This document shows positions 1 to 8,114 of a stretch of 64,000 nucleotides of DNA, in pieces (the first letter of the stretch is position 1; every line of letters begins with the position of its first letter). This DNA comes from Heliomarina sp018223035 (GTDB lineage: Bacteria; Pseudomonadota; Alphaproteobacteria; Rhodobacterales; Rhodobacteraceae): positions 1 to 64,000 of the forward strand of contig JAAEZD010000025.1 of assembly GCA_018223035.1 (NCBI GenBank). The letters are read 5' to 3'. The translations under genes were made by a program, and so were the position numbers. The notes beneath the pieces were generated by a model. It was not told the DNA's origin, searched no databases, and saw nothing but the letters and a program-made list of their open reading frames with translations.

Positions 1-30
1 CAAATCAATGCCCAGAACCTTGATGTCCAT
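1..30 (-). CDS. 5' end of probable IS110-family transposase (partial)
   Basis: The minus strand starts ATG at base 30 and reads MDIKVLGIDL to the window edge. A clear GGAG ribosome site lies 6 bases before the ATG. The GIDL motif after a short beta-strand is how IS110-family DEDD (RuvC-like) transposases usually begin, its Asp being the first catalytic acid. Ten residues cannot prove the family. An actin-like or acyl-CoA protein start is possible, but the non-coding upstream stretch also fits an IS110 end. Confidence 0.4.
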   Translation of the reverse strand, partial: MDIKVLGIDL

Positions 31-263
31 CAGATGCTCCTCTCTCCACCTATGCCCGCCACGGTAGCAGCGGGTTGGTGGGAAGGCAGTTCATCCCATT
101 AGCTCAGATCTCGTCGGCTCCGCGCAGGCGATGCGATAGAATGGCTGCGCTCAGAAGTTTCGTTTCCCGTCGTGCCAGAGCCCTACCCTGCCCGGTGCCG
201 TGTCCTCGACAGCGCAGTTTGCGCTGACCGTCGGCATCCAGGCTGGGAGAGGGTTTCAGCCAC
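31..263 (-). mobile_element. Non-coding upstream end of probable IS110 element, candidate bridge-RNA region
   Basis: This 233-base stretch lies between the putative transposase start and the stop of the crotonase gene. It has no convincing gene. It contains a perfect hairpin at 210-226 (CAGCGCA, loop of 3, TGCGCTG). In IS110-family elements the region before the transposase encodes the bridge RNA that pairs with target and donor DNA. Calling it that here is inference from position. The outer boundary of the element was not located, since IS110 ends lack long inverted repeats. Confidence 0.3.
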
Positions 264-1037
264 TCAGCTGAACTTGCGGAAATCTGGCTTGCGACGCTCG
301 GCAAAGGCTGCGAATGCCTCTTTCGCTTCGGGCGAGACCAGACGCGCCGCGAAGACTTCGCTCTCCGTATCCATCCGCTTCCGGGTCGCCCCCGTATCGC
401 GCATCAATTTCTTTGTGGCGATCAACGCGCCGATCGGTTTGGCGGCCAATTTCTCCGCCACTCCGCGGGCCGTCGCCTCGACCTCTTCCAGTGGCACCAC
501 TTGGTTCGCGAGGCCCCATTCAAGTGCTGACTTCGCGGGCAAAGGCTCTCCCAGGGCGAACATGGCAAACGCCCGCGGATGTCCGATGCGGTTCGGCAGC
601 AATAGGGAAGACGCGGCCTCAGGCACGAGCGCGAGGTTCACGAAGGGAGTGATCAGCGACGCCCCTTCGGCCATCACGACGTAATCGCAGTGCAGGAGCA
701 TGGTGGTACCAACACCGACAGCTGCGCCTTGCACCGCGGCGACGATCGGTTTCTCGGCCGCGGCAATGGTGCGGATGAACCGGGTGACGTTGCGCGGCAA
801 GTCGGACTTCGGAGCGGATGCGTCCGCCTTCGCGAAGTCGCCCAGGTCGTTGCCGGCCGTGAAGATGTCACCCTCGGCGCGGATCAGCACGACTCGCAGC
901 GCGGGATCGCTGTCCGCCCGTGCGATCTCGTCGGCCAGAACGCCATACATCGCGTCAGTGATCGCGTTCTTCTTCTCGGCCCTGTCAAAGACCAGCTCCA
1001 ACACGTCCCCGTGCGTTTCTGTACGAATGCCGCTCAT
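264..1037 (-). CDS. Enoyl-CoA hydratase/isomerase (crotonase) family protein
   Basis: This 257-residue protein has the crotonase fold that binds acyl-CoA and stabilises an enolate. The oxyanion-hole segments are visible: FTAGNDLGDF near 59-68 and GAAVGVGTT near 104-112. Hydratases normally carry two catalytic Glu. Here the first position is Phe132 (in TPFVNLAL) and the second is Glu140 (PEAASS). That pattern resembles the ECI2 type of delta3,delta2-enoyl-CoA isomerase rather than a true hydratase. The start at 1037 has GGAG 10 bases upstream; a longer upstream reading has no ribosome site and overlaps the next gene. It lies 2 bases after the CGNR gene, so the two are probably cotranscribed. 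Confidence 0.85.
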   Translation of the reverse strand: MSGIRTETHGDVLELVFDRAEKKNAITDAMYGVLADEIARADSDPALRVVLIRAEGDIFTAGNDLGDFAKADASAPKSDLPRNVTRFIRTIAAAEKPIVAAVQGAAVGVGTTMLLHCDYVVMAEGASLITPFVNLALVPEAASSLLLPNRIGHPRAFAMFALGEPLPAKSALEWGLANQVVPLEEVEATARGVAEKLAAKPIGALIATKKLMRDTGATRKRMDTESEVFAARLVSPEAKEAFAAFAERRKPDFRKFS

Positions 1038-1039
1038 CC

Positions 1040-1654
1040 TCAAATCTCCTTGTCGTTGGCAACATGTGGGGCGTCGCCCCCGGCGCGGGCCCGAAATGCG
1101 CGAGCATTCAGTCGGTTCCCGCATTTTTCTGTCGAACACCAGACCGCCGAACGGTTCTTGGACCGATCGTAGTAGGCGCGCTGGCAGTCAGGGTTCCGGC
1201 AGATCTTCATCCGCGACCAACTGCCGTCGATGCTTGCCGCAACAATCGTCGCAAGCATTCGCCCGACCGCTCCGTTCAATCCCGGGGCCGAGGACAGCAG
1301 CGCCGGCACGCCATCGGGGCTGAATTGCACAAGCAGCGGAGCCGTGCCGGTCGCATGGTCGAGATCCCAGAGCTGCTTCCGATCTGGGGTCCGACCCTCG
1401 CTCGCGGCCGCGAGGATTTGACGAAGGCCATCCCTGAGCCCGCGGACATGGTCGAACTCGGCACGCGAGATCTCCACCGTCGGTCCGATCAGAGATCGGC
1501 CGGCAAACCAGCTTTGCATCCTCTCGGGCGTATCGAACCGTTCGCGCGGCCCGACCATGTCCCATGTATTCAGGAAGGCATGCACCAGGCCCAGGTCGCC
1601 AGGAGCCGTCTTGCCGTGAAGCGGCGCGCCAGATCGTTCGCTTTCCTGTGTCAT
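1040..1654 (-). CDS. CGNR zinc-finger domain protein (ABATE-type putative regulator)
   Basis: This is a 204-residue protein. The C-terminal 50 residues hold the CGNR zinc finger: CRNPDC followed about 18 residues later by CSTEKCGNR and a basic tail. The N-terminal part matches the ABATE region (LVHAFLNTWD near 24-33) seen in putative stress-linked transcription regulators. It is the first gene of a two-gene minus-strand unit with the crotonase and faces the YdhR-like gene across 211 bases, so it may control one or both. Its ligand and targets are unknown. Confidence 0.75.
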   Translation of the reverse strand: MTQESERSGAPLHGKTAPGDLGLVHAFLNTWDMVGPRERFDTPERMQSWFAGRSLIGPTVEISRAEFDHVRGLRDGLRQILAAASEGRTPDRKQLWDLDHATGTAPLLVQFSPDGVPALLSSAPGLNGAVGRMLATIVAASIDGSWSRMKICRNPDCQRAYYDRSKNRSAVWCSTEKCGNRLNARAFRARAGGDAPHVANDKEI

Positions 1655-1739
1655 CCGTCGTTTATCCGGTCGCCTGCGGGTCCGTTTGACCCCGTCTTAG
1701 CTGTCAGCACGCATGACGGCAAGACTTTCGTCGCCCATG

Positions 1740-1768
1740 GTAATGGTCAAAACTATATTGCCCATTAC
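1740..1768. promoter_or_regulatory. Inverted repeat in the CGNR/YdhR divergent promoter region
   Basis: GTAATGG at 1740-1746 and its exact complement CCATTAC at 1762-1768 are separated by 15 AT-rich bases. The repeat lies between the divergent starts at 1654 and 1866, a typical place for a dimeric repressor. The regulator could be the CGNR protein itself. This is inferred from symmetry and position only. Confidence 0.35.
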
Positions 1769-1865
1769 TTCACGTCGCCTTAGGGTCCGTGTCATCCCGG
1801 CGACTCGACTCCGTCGCGGGAACAGTTGCCCCTACCCCGGGGCGGATACCGAAAGGACTGCGGAC

Positions 1866-2177
1866 ATGGTCATCCTTCAGATCAACTATAGGCGCCCGGA
1901 CATTCCAGCGGCCGAGTGGGATGCGCGATATACCGACGAGATTGCAGGCCCGTTCATCGAGATGCCTGGCTTGAAATGGAAAATCTGGATCGACGAACCT
2001 GAAGCCCAACTCTCCGGCGGCATCTATCTGTTCGAGACGCGTGCCGACGCCGAAGCCTACCTGGCCGGACCGATTGTGACACGAATGAAAGAAAATCCGG
2101 CGTTGTCCGAGAAGTCATTCCAAATCTTCGAAATCCGCGATCGCGTCAGTGAACTGACTCGGGCACCGCTCGACTGA
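1866..2177 (+). CDS. YdhR-like monooxygenase family protein
   Basis: This 103-residue protein resembles the YdhR family, small dimeric alpha+beta-barrel (ABM-like) proteins proposed to oxygenate aromatic compounds without a cofactor. Family-like segments are the first strand MVILQINYRR, the PGLKWKIWIDEPE stretch and GGIYLFETRADAEAYLAGP. The start at 1866 follows AAAGGA; longer upstream readings lack a ribosome site. It is transcribed towards the CoA-transferase gene 105 bases downstream. The true substrate is unknown. Confidence 0.7.
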   Translation: MVILQINYRRPDIPAAEWDARYTDEIAGPFIEMPGLKWKIWIDEPEAQLSGGIYLFETRADAEAYLAGPIVTRMKENPALSEKSFQIFEIRDRVSELTRAPLD

Positions 2178-2191
2178 CGTCCACGGCGTCA

Positions 2192-2216
2192 TGAGTAAAC
2201 GTAACTTACCATTTAC
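2192..2216. promoter_or_regulatory. Candidate TetR operator before the CoA-transferase gene
   Basis: The block contains nested symmetry: GTAAA at 2195-2199 pairs with TTTAC at 2212-2216, and a perfect GTAACTTAC palindrome sits at 2201-2209. The 9-mer TGAGTAAAC at 2192-2200 recurs on the other strand at 5891-5899, just upstream of the TetR gene. This suggests that TetR protein controls both promoters. It lies about 80 bases before the start codon at 2283. Confidence 0.4.
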
Positions 2217-2282
2217 ATGCGCTGGCGCCAGCAACGTCCCGCCACCTTGCGAGGACGCGCCCGCCACACAAGAGGACAATTC

Positions 2283-4769
2283 ATGAAAATCAATCCGCTC
2301 GATGGCGTGCGTGTGCTCAATCTCGGCGGTTCCTGGGCTGGGCGCGTCGCGGCCATGCTCCTGGCCGACCAAGGGGCAGAAGTGATCGAGATTGACCGGC
2401 CAGGTCGGGAGGAAGCGACGCATGACGCGGCCCTTGGACGCGGAAAGACAGTCATCACAGCCGACCTGAAAGACGCTGCGACCGCGGCACACATCCGGGA
2501 CCTCGCGGCCGACTGCGACATCGTCTTCGATAACCTCGGCGCGGGGCGCGCCACCCGGTTCGGCCTTTCGGCCGAACAGCTTCGCAAGCAGAATCCTGGC
2601 CTCGTTCACATCTCCATGCCCGGCTTCGCGGCAGGCAGCGAGCTTGCCGACGTCCCGGCCTATGAGGGTGTCGTTGCCGCCACGGTCGGTGCCTATACCG
2701 ATATCCATGCCCTGGGTCCAATCATGGGCGGGCAGCCAATCTTCTCCTCGATACCGATGGCGTCGGCCTACGGCGGGGTTCACGCCGCGATCGCCGCGAC
2801 GCTCGCTTATTTCGATCGACTGAAGACCGGGACCGGCCGGAGCCTGGAGACGCCTTTGGCAGATGCATTGCTCTCAGCCATGGCCCTCCTGATCATGAAG
2901 GTCGACAACCAGCCGCAGCGCTTTGACCTCCCGCCAATCGACAAGGCGATGCGTGAGGTGGCGTTTCCTCTGATCCGTGATCTCTCTGCCAATATGGACG
3001 AGGCACAGTCGGCGCTTGTGAAAAGCTACCTTGGTAAATTCGCCCGGCCACAGTTCGGGAATTACGTCTGCTCCGATGGGCGGCAGGTCTTCATCAACGC
3101 AGTCGACCATGTCCGTCATGCGCGCACCTGCCTCGACGTTCTCGGCATCCTTGATGACCTGATTGCCGAGGGCATGGTTGTCGGCAGCCCCTATGAGGAG
3201 GGAGGTGCGGGCAACAACATCAGCTGCTCTTCCGGCCTGAGCCCGGCTTGGGTTGAGCGGATGCGCACCCTGATGACTGCCCGCTTCCGGACACGCCCCG
3301 CACAGGAGTGGGAGACCCGCCTCCAGAACGCCGGCGTTCCCGTCACCGTCGTCCGGACCACGACCGAGTGGCTCGACCTGCCCAAGCTGCGGGACGGTGG
3401 TAACGTCGCCGTGGTGGAAGATCCGCGGCATGGTGCCGTAGCCCAACCAGGCCGCTATGTCTCGATTGAAGGCGCCGCCTCTGCGTCGCCCTCCCTGCGG
3501 CCCCGACAGATCGGCGCCGACACCACTGGATGGATGTCGCCACGCCATGAGGGAGCTACTGGCGGACGCGGCGCATTCGGGCCCGCGACGGAGATACTGG
3601 CCGGCATCAAGGTACTCGACCTTGCCAACGTTATTGCTGGCCCCGCAGCAGCGCGCATCCTCGCGGAATTCGGTGCAGAGGTGACGCGCGTTGACGCTCC
3701 CGCGCCGCTGGCCGGGCCGCGCATGACAATGTGGTTCGGGTTGGATGTGAACCAGGGCAAACGCGCCGTGATCCTCGACCTGAAATCTGAAGAGGGGCGA
3801 AAGGTCTTCGCGAAACTGGTCCGCGAAGCTGATGTGGTTCTACACAACTTCCTCGATCGGTCGGCCGTGTCCTTGGGCATCGACGACGCAGCCCTGCGGC
3901 GCCTGAACCCGGATATCATCACCTGCCAGGTCAGTGCCTGGGGCGGCCCGGAGGGTGGCCCTTTCAAGGAATTCCCTGCCTTCGATCCAGTACTTCAAGC
4001 TGCAACTGGCATCACTGCGCGCTATGGCTCGCCCGAAGCTCCGGTGCTGCACGGCATCGCTTCTTGTGTCGACTATATCACCGGCTTTCTTGCCGCTCTT
4101 GGAGTCGCCCAAGCTCTTGCGGCCCGACAGTCAGGGCGGGGCGGCACACATGTTCGGACTTCGCTCTCCATGGGAGGACAATTGGTTCAGTTCCCCTTCA
4201 TGGCCAAAGGCCCCAAGGGTGCAGAGGCGGATGAGCCCTCCGGCCAGACGGCGCTCGGCTACGGTCCGCACTATCGCCTTTACCGGGCAAAGGATCGTTG
4301 GACCTTCCTCGCATGCCGCGCAGCCGATCTTGACGACGTAGCGGCGCGCCTTGGTGCTGCCGACGCAAGCGAAGATGCATTGGCCGAGGCAATCCGGCGC
4401 GAGGATCTTGCGAGCCTGGCCCGACGGCTTCAGGATCTGGCTGCGGCGTTGGTGCCTGTGGTTCGGCTGGATGAACTGCGCGAAGCCAGCACCGTCGAAG
4501 ATGGCGCCGCTGCCAATCGCAACGCGACCGGTCTCGCCATGCGCGAAGCGCCCCATCCGAGCGGCCACCGGATCTCGCTGCCGCTTCCCACCTGGGTTCG
4601 TTCGGAAGGGACAGCACCTCGGCCGTTGTCGCCCGCGCCCGCGCCTGGGTCAGACACCCGCGACGCGCTGCGCACGCTTGGTCTTGACGTTGCCGAGATC
4701 GACGCACTTGTGGCCAGAGGTATCGCGCGGGACGGCTGGGCCATCCTAAAGCGTTACTTGCCGCTCTGA
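2283..4769 (+). CDS. Double-domain CaiB/BaiF (class III) CoA-transferase
   Basis: This 828-residue protein has two tandem CaiB/BaiF domains: about 5-400 (VRVLNLGGSWAGRVAAMLLADQGAEV) and about 438-828 (IKVLDLANVIAGPAAARILAEFGAEV). Class III CoA-transferases move CoA between carboxylic acids through an aspartyl-CoA anhydride. Domain 1 keeps the expected Asp (Asp194 in ETPLADALLS). The equivalent place in domain 2 appears to be Met630 (RTSLSMGGQL), so the second half may be structural only. The ATG at 2283 has AGAGGACA upstream. The 3' end overlaps the convergent thioesterase by 16 bases. The substrate is unknown; neighbours suggest acyl-CoA catabolism. Confidence 0.85.
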   Translation: MKINPLDGVRVLNLGGSWAGRVAAMLLADQGAEVIEIDRPGREEATHDAALGRGKTVITADLKDAATAAHIRDLAADCDIVFDNLGAGRATRFGLSAEQLRKQNPGLVHISMPGFAAGSELADVPAYEGVVAATVGAYTDIHALGPIMGGQPIFSSIPMASAYGGVHAAIAATLAYFDRLKTGTGRSLETPLADALLSAMALLIMKVDNQPQRFDLPPIDKAMREVAFPLIRDLSANMDEAQSALVKSYLGKFARPQFGNYVCSDGRQVFINAVDHVRHARTCLDVLGILDDLIAEGMVVGSPYEEGGAGNNISCSSGLSPAWVERMRTLMTARFRTRPAQEWETRLQNAGVPVTVVRTTTEWLDLPKLRDGGNVAVVEDPRHGAVAQPGRYVSIEGAASASPSLRPRQIGADTTGWMSPRHEGATGGRGAFGPATEILAGIKVLDLANVIAGPAAARILAEFGAEVTRVDAPAPLAGPRMTMWFGLDVNQGKRAVILDLKSEEGRKVFAKLVREADVVLHNFLDRSAVSLGIDDAALRRLNPDIITCQVSAWGGPEGGPFKEFPAFDPVLQAATGITARYGSPEAPVLHGIASCVDYITGFLAALGVAQALAARQSGRGGTHVRTSLSMGGQLVQFPFMAKGPKGAEADEPSGQTALGYGPHYRLYRAKDRWTFLACRAADLDDVAARLGAADASEDALAEAIRREDLASLARRLQDLAAALVPVVRLDELREASTVEDGAAANRNATGLAMREAPHPSGHRISLPLPTWVRSEGTAPRPLSPAPAPGSDTRDALRTLGLDVAEIDALVARGIARDGWAILKRYLPL

Positions 4770-5215
4770 CCCCGCATGAGGAAACAGGTGGCAGTTGCCG
4801 TTGCCAGGAGTTTGCCATCTTCCGTCTTCAGGACACCTTCCGCGGTCCCGAGACTACGGGAGAGATGAACGGCCCGACCCTCCGCGATCAAATCCTGGTC
4901 GCGGGGGACCGGTCGCAGCATCTTCACCTGAAGGTCGATGGTTCCATAGCCCTCGCCAGCTCCCAAAGCAGCATGAACGGCACAACCGGTTGCGGAGTCG
5001 AGGACAGTCGCAGCGAAGCCACCATGCACTCCACCCAACGGGTTAAGATGCCGCCCGTCGGCCCGGGCCGAGATGCGGATGAACCCGGGAGCCACCTCGA
5101 CGAATGTCATCGGGACAGTCCCCGCCATAGGCGACGGCGAGCGCCGACCTTCCATGACAGCCGTCAACAACTCGAGCCCGCTCATCGGGGCCTGTCCCTC
5201 GCCTTCTGATGCCAT
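4754..5215 (-). CDS. PaaI-type hotdog-fold thioesterase
   Basis: This 153-residue single hotdog-domain protein has the PaaI/4HBT pattern NPLGGVHGGFAATVLDSATG. The Asn-Pro-x-Gly..His-Gly-Gly loop and following Asp are the usual catalytic region of acyl-CoA thioesterases. The start at 5215 is chosen because GGAG lies 7 bases upstream. A longer reading from 5239, which would overlap the TetR stop as ATGA, has no ribosome site. It follows the TetR gene in the same direction, so it may be autoregulated with it. It probably hydrolyses a CoA ester from the adjacent pathway. Confidence 0.8.
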   Translation of the reverse strand: MASEGEGQAPMSGLELLTAVMEGRRSPSPMAGTVPMTFVEVAPGFIRISARADGRHLNPLGGVHGGFAATVLDSATGCAVHAALGAGEGYGTIDLQVKMLRPVPRDQDLIAEGRAVHLSRSLGTAEGVLKTEDGKLLATATATCFLMRGQSGK

Positions 5216-5235
5216 TGCCGTCTCCTTTGCTTTCT

Positions 5236-5853
5236 TCATACCAGCACCGAACCAAAGACGATCTCGACGAAATCCCTCAGAGGCTCGTCGCTCTTCTCGA
5301 CTCGCATGCGCAATAGTGCGCCTTCCCAACTGTTGAGCAGGAAGGAAGCCAACATGGCGGGTGGCGCGCCAACTGAGACTGAGCTCGCCGCCTGCGCCTC
5401 GGCAATGCAGGCTTCGAACAAGCCCGCCCAAGTACGGAAATGTGCGGCGAGTCGATCGCGGACGGCTGGGCTGTGGTCCGCAATTTCAAGGCTGAGATTG
5501 CCCATCAGGCATCCACCCACGAACCCGCTGGCGCGGAAGCTCTCGGTCCGGCGCTCGAAATAGGTTCGCAGCCGGTCAAGCGGGGGAATGCGCGCATCGC
5601 TAAGCAACGCACTCATGTCCGCGAGGCCTCTGCCGAAATAGAGATCGACCACCTCTGCCGCGAAAGGCTCTTTGCCCTCGAAGTGATTGTAGAACGAACC
5701 TTTTGGCACCGAGGCTGCGTCCACGATCTCCTTGATGCCGGTGGCGTTGAAGCCGCGTTCATGGAAACCGGCGAGACCGGCGCGGATCAGGTTGTCCCGG
5801 GTGTGCGGGTTCGGCTTGGGCCCCCGTCTTGGGGCGGATTGCGAGATCGTCAC
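5236..5853 (-). CDS. TetR/AcrR-family regulator, NemR-like
   Basis: This 205-residue protein has a TetR N-terminal DNA-binding domain (about 19-65, ending PKGSFYNHFEGKE). The C-terminal part carries GGCLMGNLSLE near 113-123. Cys115 aligns with the redox-sensing cysteine region of E. coli NemR (SGCLTVKLSAE), which senses electrophiles and hypochlorite. It starts with GTG at 5853, preceded by GGAG at good spacing. It is divergent from an old yellow enzyme gene, the same pairing as nemR/nemA. Likely a repressor released by reactive electrophiles; the match to NemR is by eye. Confidence 0.8.
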   Translation of the reverse strand: MTISQSAPRRGPKPNPHTRDNLIRAGLAGFHERGFNATGIKEIVDAASVPKGSFYNHFEGKEPFAAEVVDLYFGRGLADMSALLSDARIPPLDRLRTYFERRTESFRASGFVGGCLMGNLSLEIADHSPAVRDRLAAHFRTWAGLFEACIAEAQAASSVSVGAPPAMLASFLLNSWEGALLRMRVEKSDEPLRDFVEIVFGSVLV

Positions 5854-6168
5854 CGTGGGGCTCCATGTTTACTATGACCAGTTGATGTAAGTTTACTCAC
5901 CCCTGAGCAGATGTAAAGTCCTGGCCCCAGCCTTCCTTGGAAGGGCCTGCCGCCGAGTGAAGGTGCACAAAATACATTTATAATTTCGAGGTTTACGCGC
6001 AGCTTCACTGCTGACTTGCTCTGAAGGTCGCTTCAGAACAAGGCACGGAAGAAGGGGTTGATTCCGAAACCTGTTGCAAATACAAGACGACCGGTCATAT
6101 ATAATTCGGACATCGCGACTCACTCCTGTCAGAGCCGCGCATTTGCTTCGCTGAAACAGGATTCACCA
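5854..6168. promoter_or_regulatory. TetR/OYE divergent regulatory region
   Basis: This 315-base gap separates the divergent TetR (GTG at 5853) and old yellow enzyme (ATG at 6169) genes and shows no convincing gene. The main signal is at 5887-5899: GTAAGTTTAC is 8/10 palindromic and overlaps GTTTACTCA, the complement of the TGAGTAAAC box at 2192-2200. A second GTTTACT occurs at 5867-5873. These are the best candidates for TetR binding. The remaining bases to 6168 are AT-richer and probably hold the promoter of the old yellow enzyme. Confidence 0.4.
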
Positions 6169-7278
6169 ATGCCCTACGCCTCGCTCTTCCAGCCTCTCCG
6201 CCTTGGTCGCTACGAACTCGCCCACCGGGTAGTTATGCCGCCGCTGACCCGTATGCGTGCCAGCGCCGGAAACGTCCCCAACTCACTCGCGCCCGAATAC
6301 TACGCTCAGCGCGCAACCCCCGGCGGGCTCGTCATCGCTGAAGGCACGCAGATTTCGCCCTCAGGCCAAGGGTACCCGGCGACGCCAGGCATTCATTCCC
6401 AGGACCAAATCGTCGGCTGGAAGAAAGTCACAGACGCAGTTCATGCCAAGGGTGCGATCATCTTCCTGCAGCTCTGGCATACCGGGCGATCGTCGCACTC
6501 CAGTTTCCAGCCGAGTGGGGCGCTCCCGGTGGCACCGTCTGCCATTCCGATCACCACCCAGAAGGTGTTCACCGCAGACTGGAAACAGACAGACTACGAA
6601 ACCCCACGACCGCTCGAAATCGCCGAGATTGCAGGAATTATCGACGACTACCGCCAAGCAGCCCGCAATGCGATGGAGGCTGGCTTCGACGGGGTCGAGC
6701 TTCACGCGGCAAATGGTTACCTGATCGAGCAGTTCCTCCACAGCCGCTCGAACCAGCGCAGCGACGCATACGGTGGTTCGGTCGAGAACCGGGCCCGCCT
6801 GCTGCACGAGGCAACGGAGGCGCTCGTCGAAATCTGGGGCGCAGACCGCGTAGGTGTCAGGCTCTCGCCCTTCGGCGAATACAACGATGTCGGCGATGAT
6901 GACCCGATCGGACTCTACGGACCCGCGCTGACCCGCCTTTCTCAGCATGGACTGGCCTACCTGTCACTGATCGAGGCGCGGGACGGCGCAGGTATGGAAA
7001 TCGGCGCACCTCAGACGGTCGACCAGCTGCGCCCGTTCTGGCCAGGGACGCTGGTAATCGCCGGCGGTTTCGATGCGGAGAGTGCCGACGCAGCGATCGC
7101 CGCAGGTCGCGCCGACGCCGTCGCCTTTGGTCGACACTTCATCGCCAACCCTGACCTGCTTCTTCGGATGAAGATTGGCGCCGAGCTGAACCCGTATCAG
7201 CGCAAGACCTTCTACGGCGGTGGTGCCGCTGGCTACGTCGACTATCCCGAACTGAATTCAGCAACGGCTGCCGACTGA
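6169..7278 (+). CDS. Old yellow enzyme family ene-reductase (NemA-like)
   Basis: This 369-residue FMN-dependent TIM-barrel enzyme is of the OYE/NemA class, which reduces activated C=C bonds or nitro groups with NAD(P)H. Family motifs include VVMPPLTRMRA near 21-31, HTGRSSHSSFQPSGALPVAP, and HAANGYLIEQFL with His179, Asn182 and Tyr184 at the substrate-binding and proton-donor positions, then YGGSVENRAR. The ATG at 6169 has a weak AGGA before it and gives the family-typical N terminus. Divergent pairing with the TetR gene suggests induction by electrophiles such as N-ethylmaleimide-like compounds or methylglyoxal. Confidence 0.92.
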   Translation: MPYASLFQPLRLGRYELAHRVVMPPLTRMRASAGNVPNSLAPEYYAQRATPGGLVIAEGTQISPSGQGYPATPGIHSQDQIVGWKKVTDAVHAKGAIIFLQLWHTGRSSHSSFQPSGALPVAPSAIPITTQKVFTADWKQTDYETPRPLEIAEIAGIIDDYRQAARNAMEAGFDGVELHAANGYLIEQFLHSRSNQRSDAYGGSVENRARLLHEATEALVEIWGADRVGVRLSPFGEYNDVGDDDPIGLYGPALTRLSQHGLAYLSLIEARDGAGMEIGAPQTVDQLRPFWPGTLVIAGGFDAESADAAIAAGRADAVAFGRHFIANPDLLLRMKIGAELNPYQRKTFYGGGAAGYVDYPELNSATAAD

Positions 7279-7344
7279 CGAAGCCAGGAAGGCGGGGTGT
7301 TCTGCGCACTCCGCCCATACGAAAACCTCAAGGAGTTTCAGAAG

Positions 7345-8007
7345 ATGAAAGTCGTGCTTCTGGCGGCCACCGGCCGCGCCGGCCGCGCCATTCTCGATGA
7401 GTTGATCGCTCGAGGACACGAGGTCCTGGCCGTCGTGCGAAACCTGGACCGCTTGCCGGAAACGTTGCCAACAACAGTTCAGGGCGCTCGCTTTGATGTC
7501 CTCCAAGACGAGGGCCTGGCAGAACTCCTCGATGGTGCTGACGCAGTTGTCAGCGCTTTCGGGCCGCCCAGCAGTGATGCCCGCTACACCAGCGATGTCA
7601 CCTATACGGACCAGTTGGTTGAAGCGACCTCACGGATTATCCAGGCCGTAGAAGCCGCTGGTGCGGGCCGACTCGTCGTCGTCGGCGGAGCAGGTTCGCT
7701 CGAATTCTCGCCAGGCGTGACCGTCCTCGAGTCCGGCAAGTGGCCCGAACCTTATGTGCCAATCGCGACCTCGCACATGAAGGCCTTGGCGTTGCTCAAG
7801 GCATCCAACATCAACTGGACCTATTTCAGCCCGCCCATGTCGATCACCCCCGGCGAACGGACCGGTGCGTTCCGGCTCGGCGACGATGCCATCATCCGAG
7901 ACGCAGCCGGAAACAACCGCGTCTCATTTGAGGACTTTGCCATGGCTCTTGTCGATGAGCTGGAGGTCCCGGCACACGAGCGGGCCCGTTTCACAATTGG
8001 TTACTGA
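7345..8007 (+). CDS. NAD(P)-binding oxidoreductase (NmrA/YwnB-like)
   Basis: This 220-residue protein has a Rossmann fold whose N-terminal AATGRAGRAILDELIARGHEV is the dinucleotide-binding loop of atypical SDR/NmrA-type proteins. A later VVVGGAGSLEF strand fits COG2910-like putative NADH-flavin reductases. AAGGAG precedes the ATG at 7345. It follows the old yellow enzyme by 66 bases in the same direction and probably belongs to the same induced unit. Substrate unknown. Confidence 0.8.
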   Translation: MKVVLLAATGRAGRAILDELIARGHEVLAVVRNLDRLPETLPTTVQGARFDVLQDEGLAELLDGADAVVSAFGPPSSDARYTSDVTYTDQLVEATSRIIQAVEAAGAGRLVVVGGAGSLEFSPGVTVLESGKWPEPYVPIATSHMKALALLKASNINWTYFSPPMSITPGERTGAFRLGDDAIIRDAAGNNRVSFEDFAMALVDELEVPAHERARFTIGY

Positions 8008-8114
8008 CATCCATCGCGCCGTCCGAAGCGGCTCCCCGGAACACCAGGGTCTGGAACTCGAACGAAACGCCCGTGCCTCCTGCGCGCCAGAAGCTGACCA
8101 TTTCGCGTGATACC

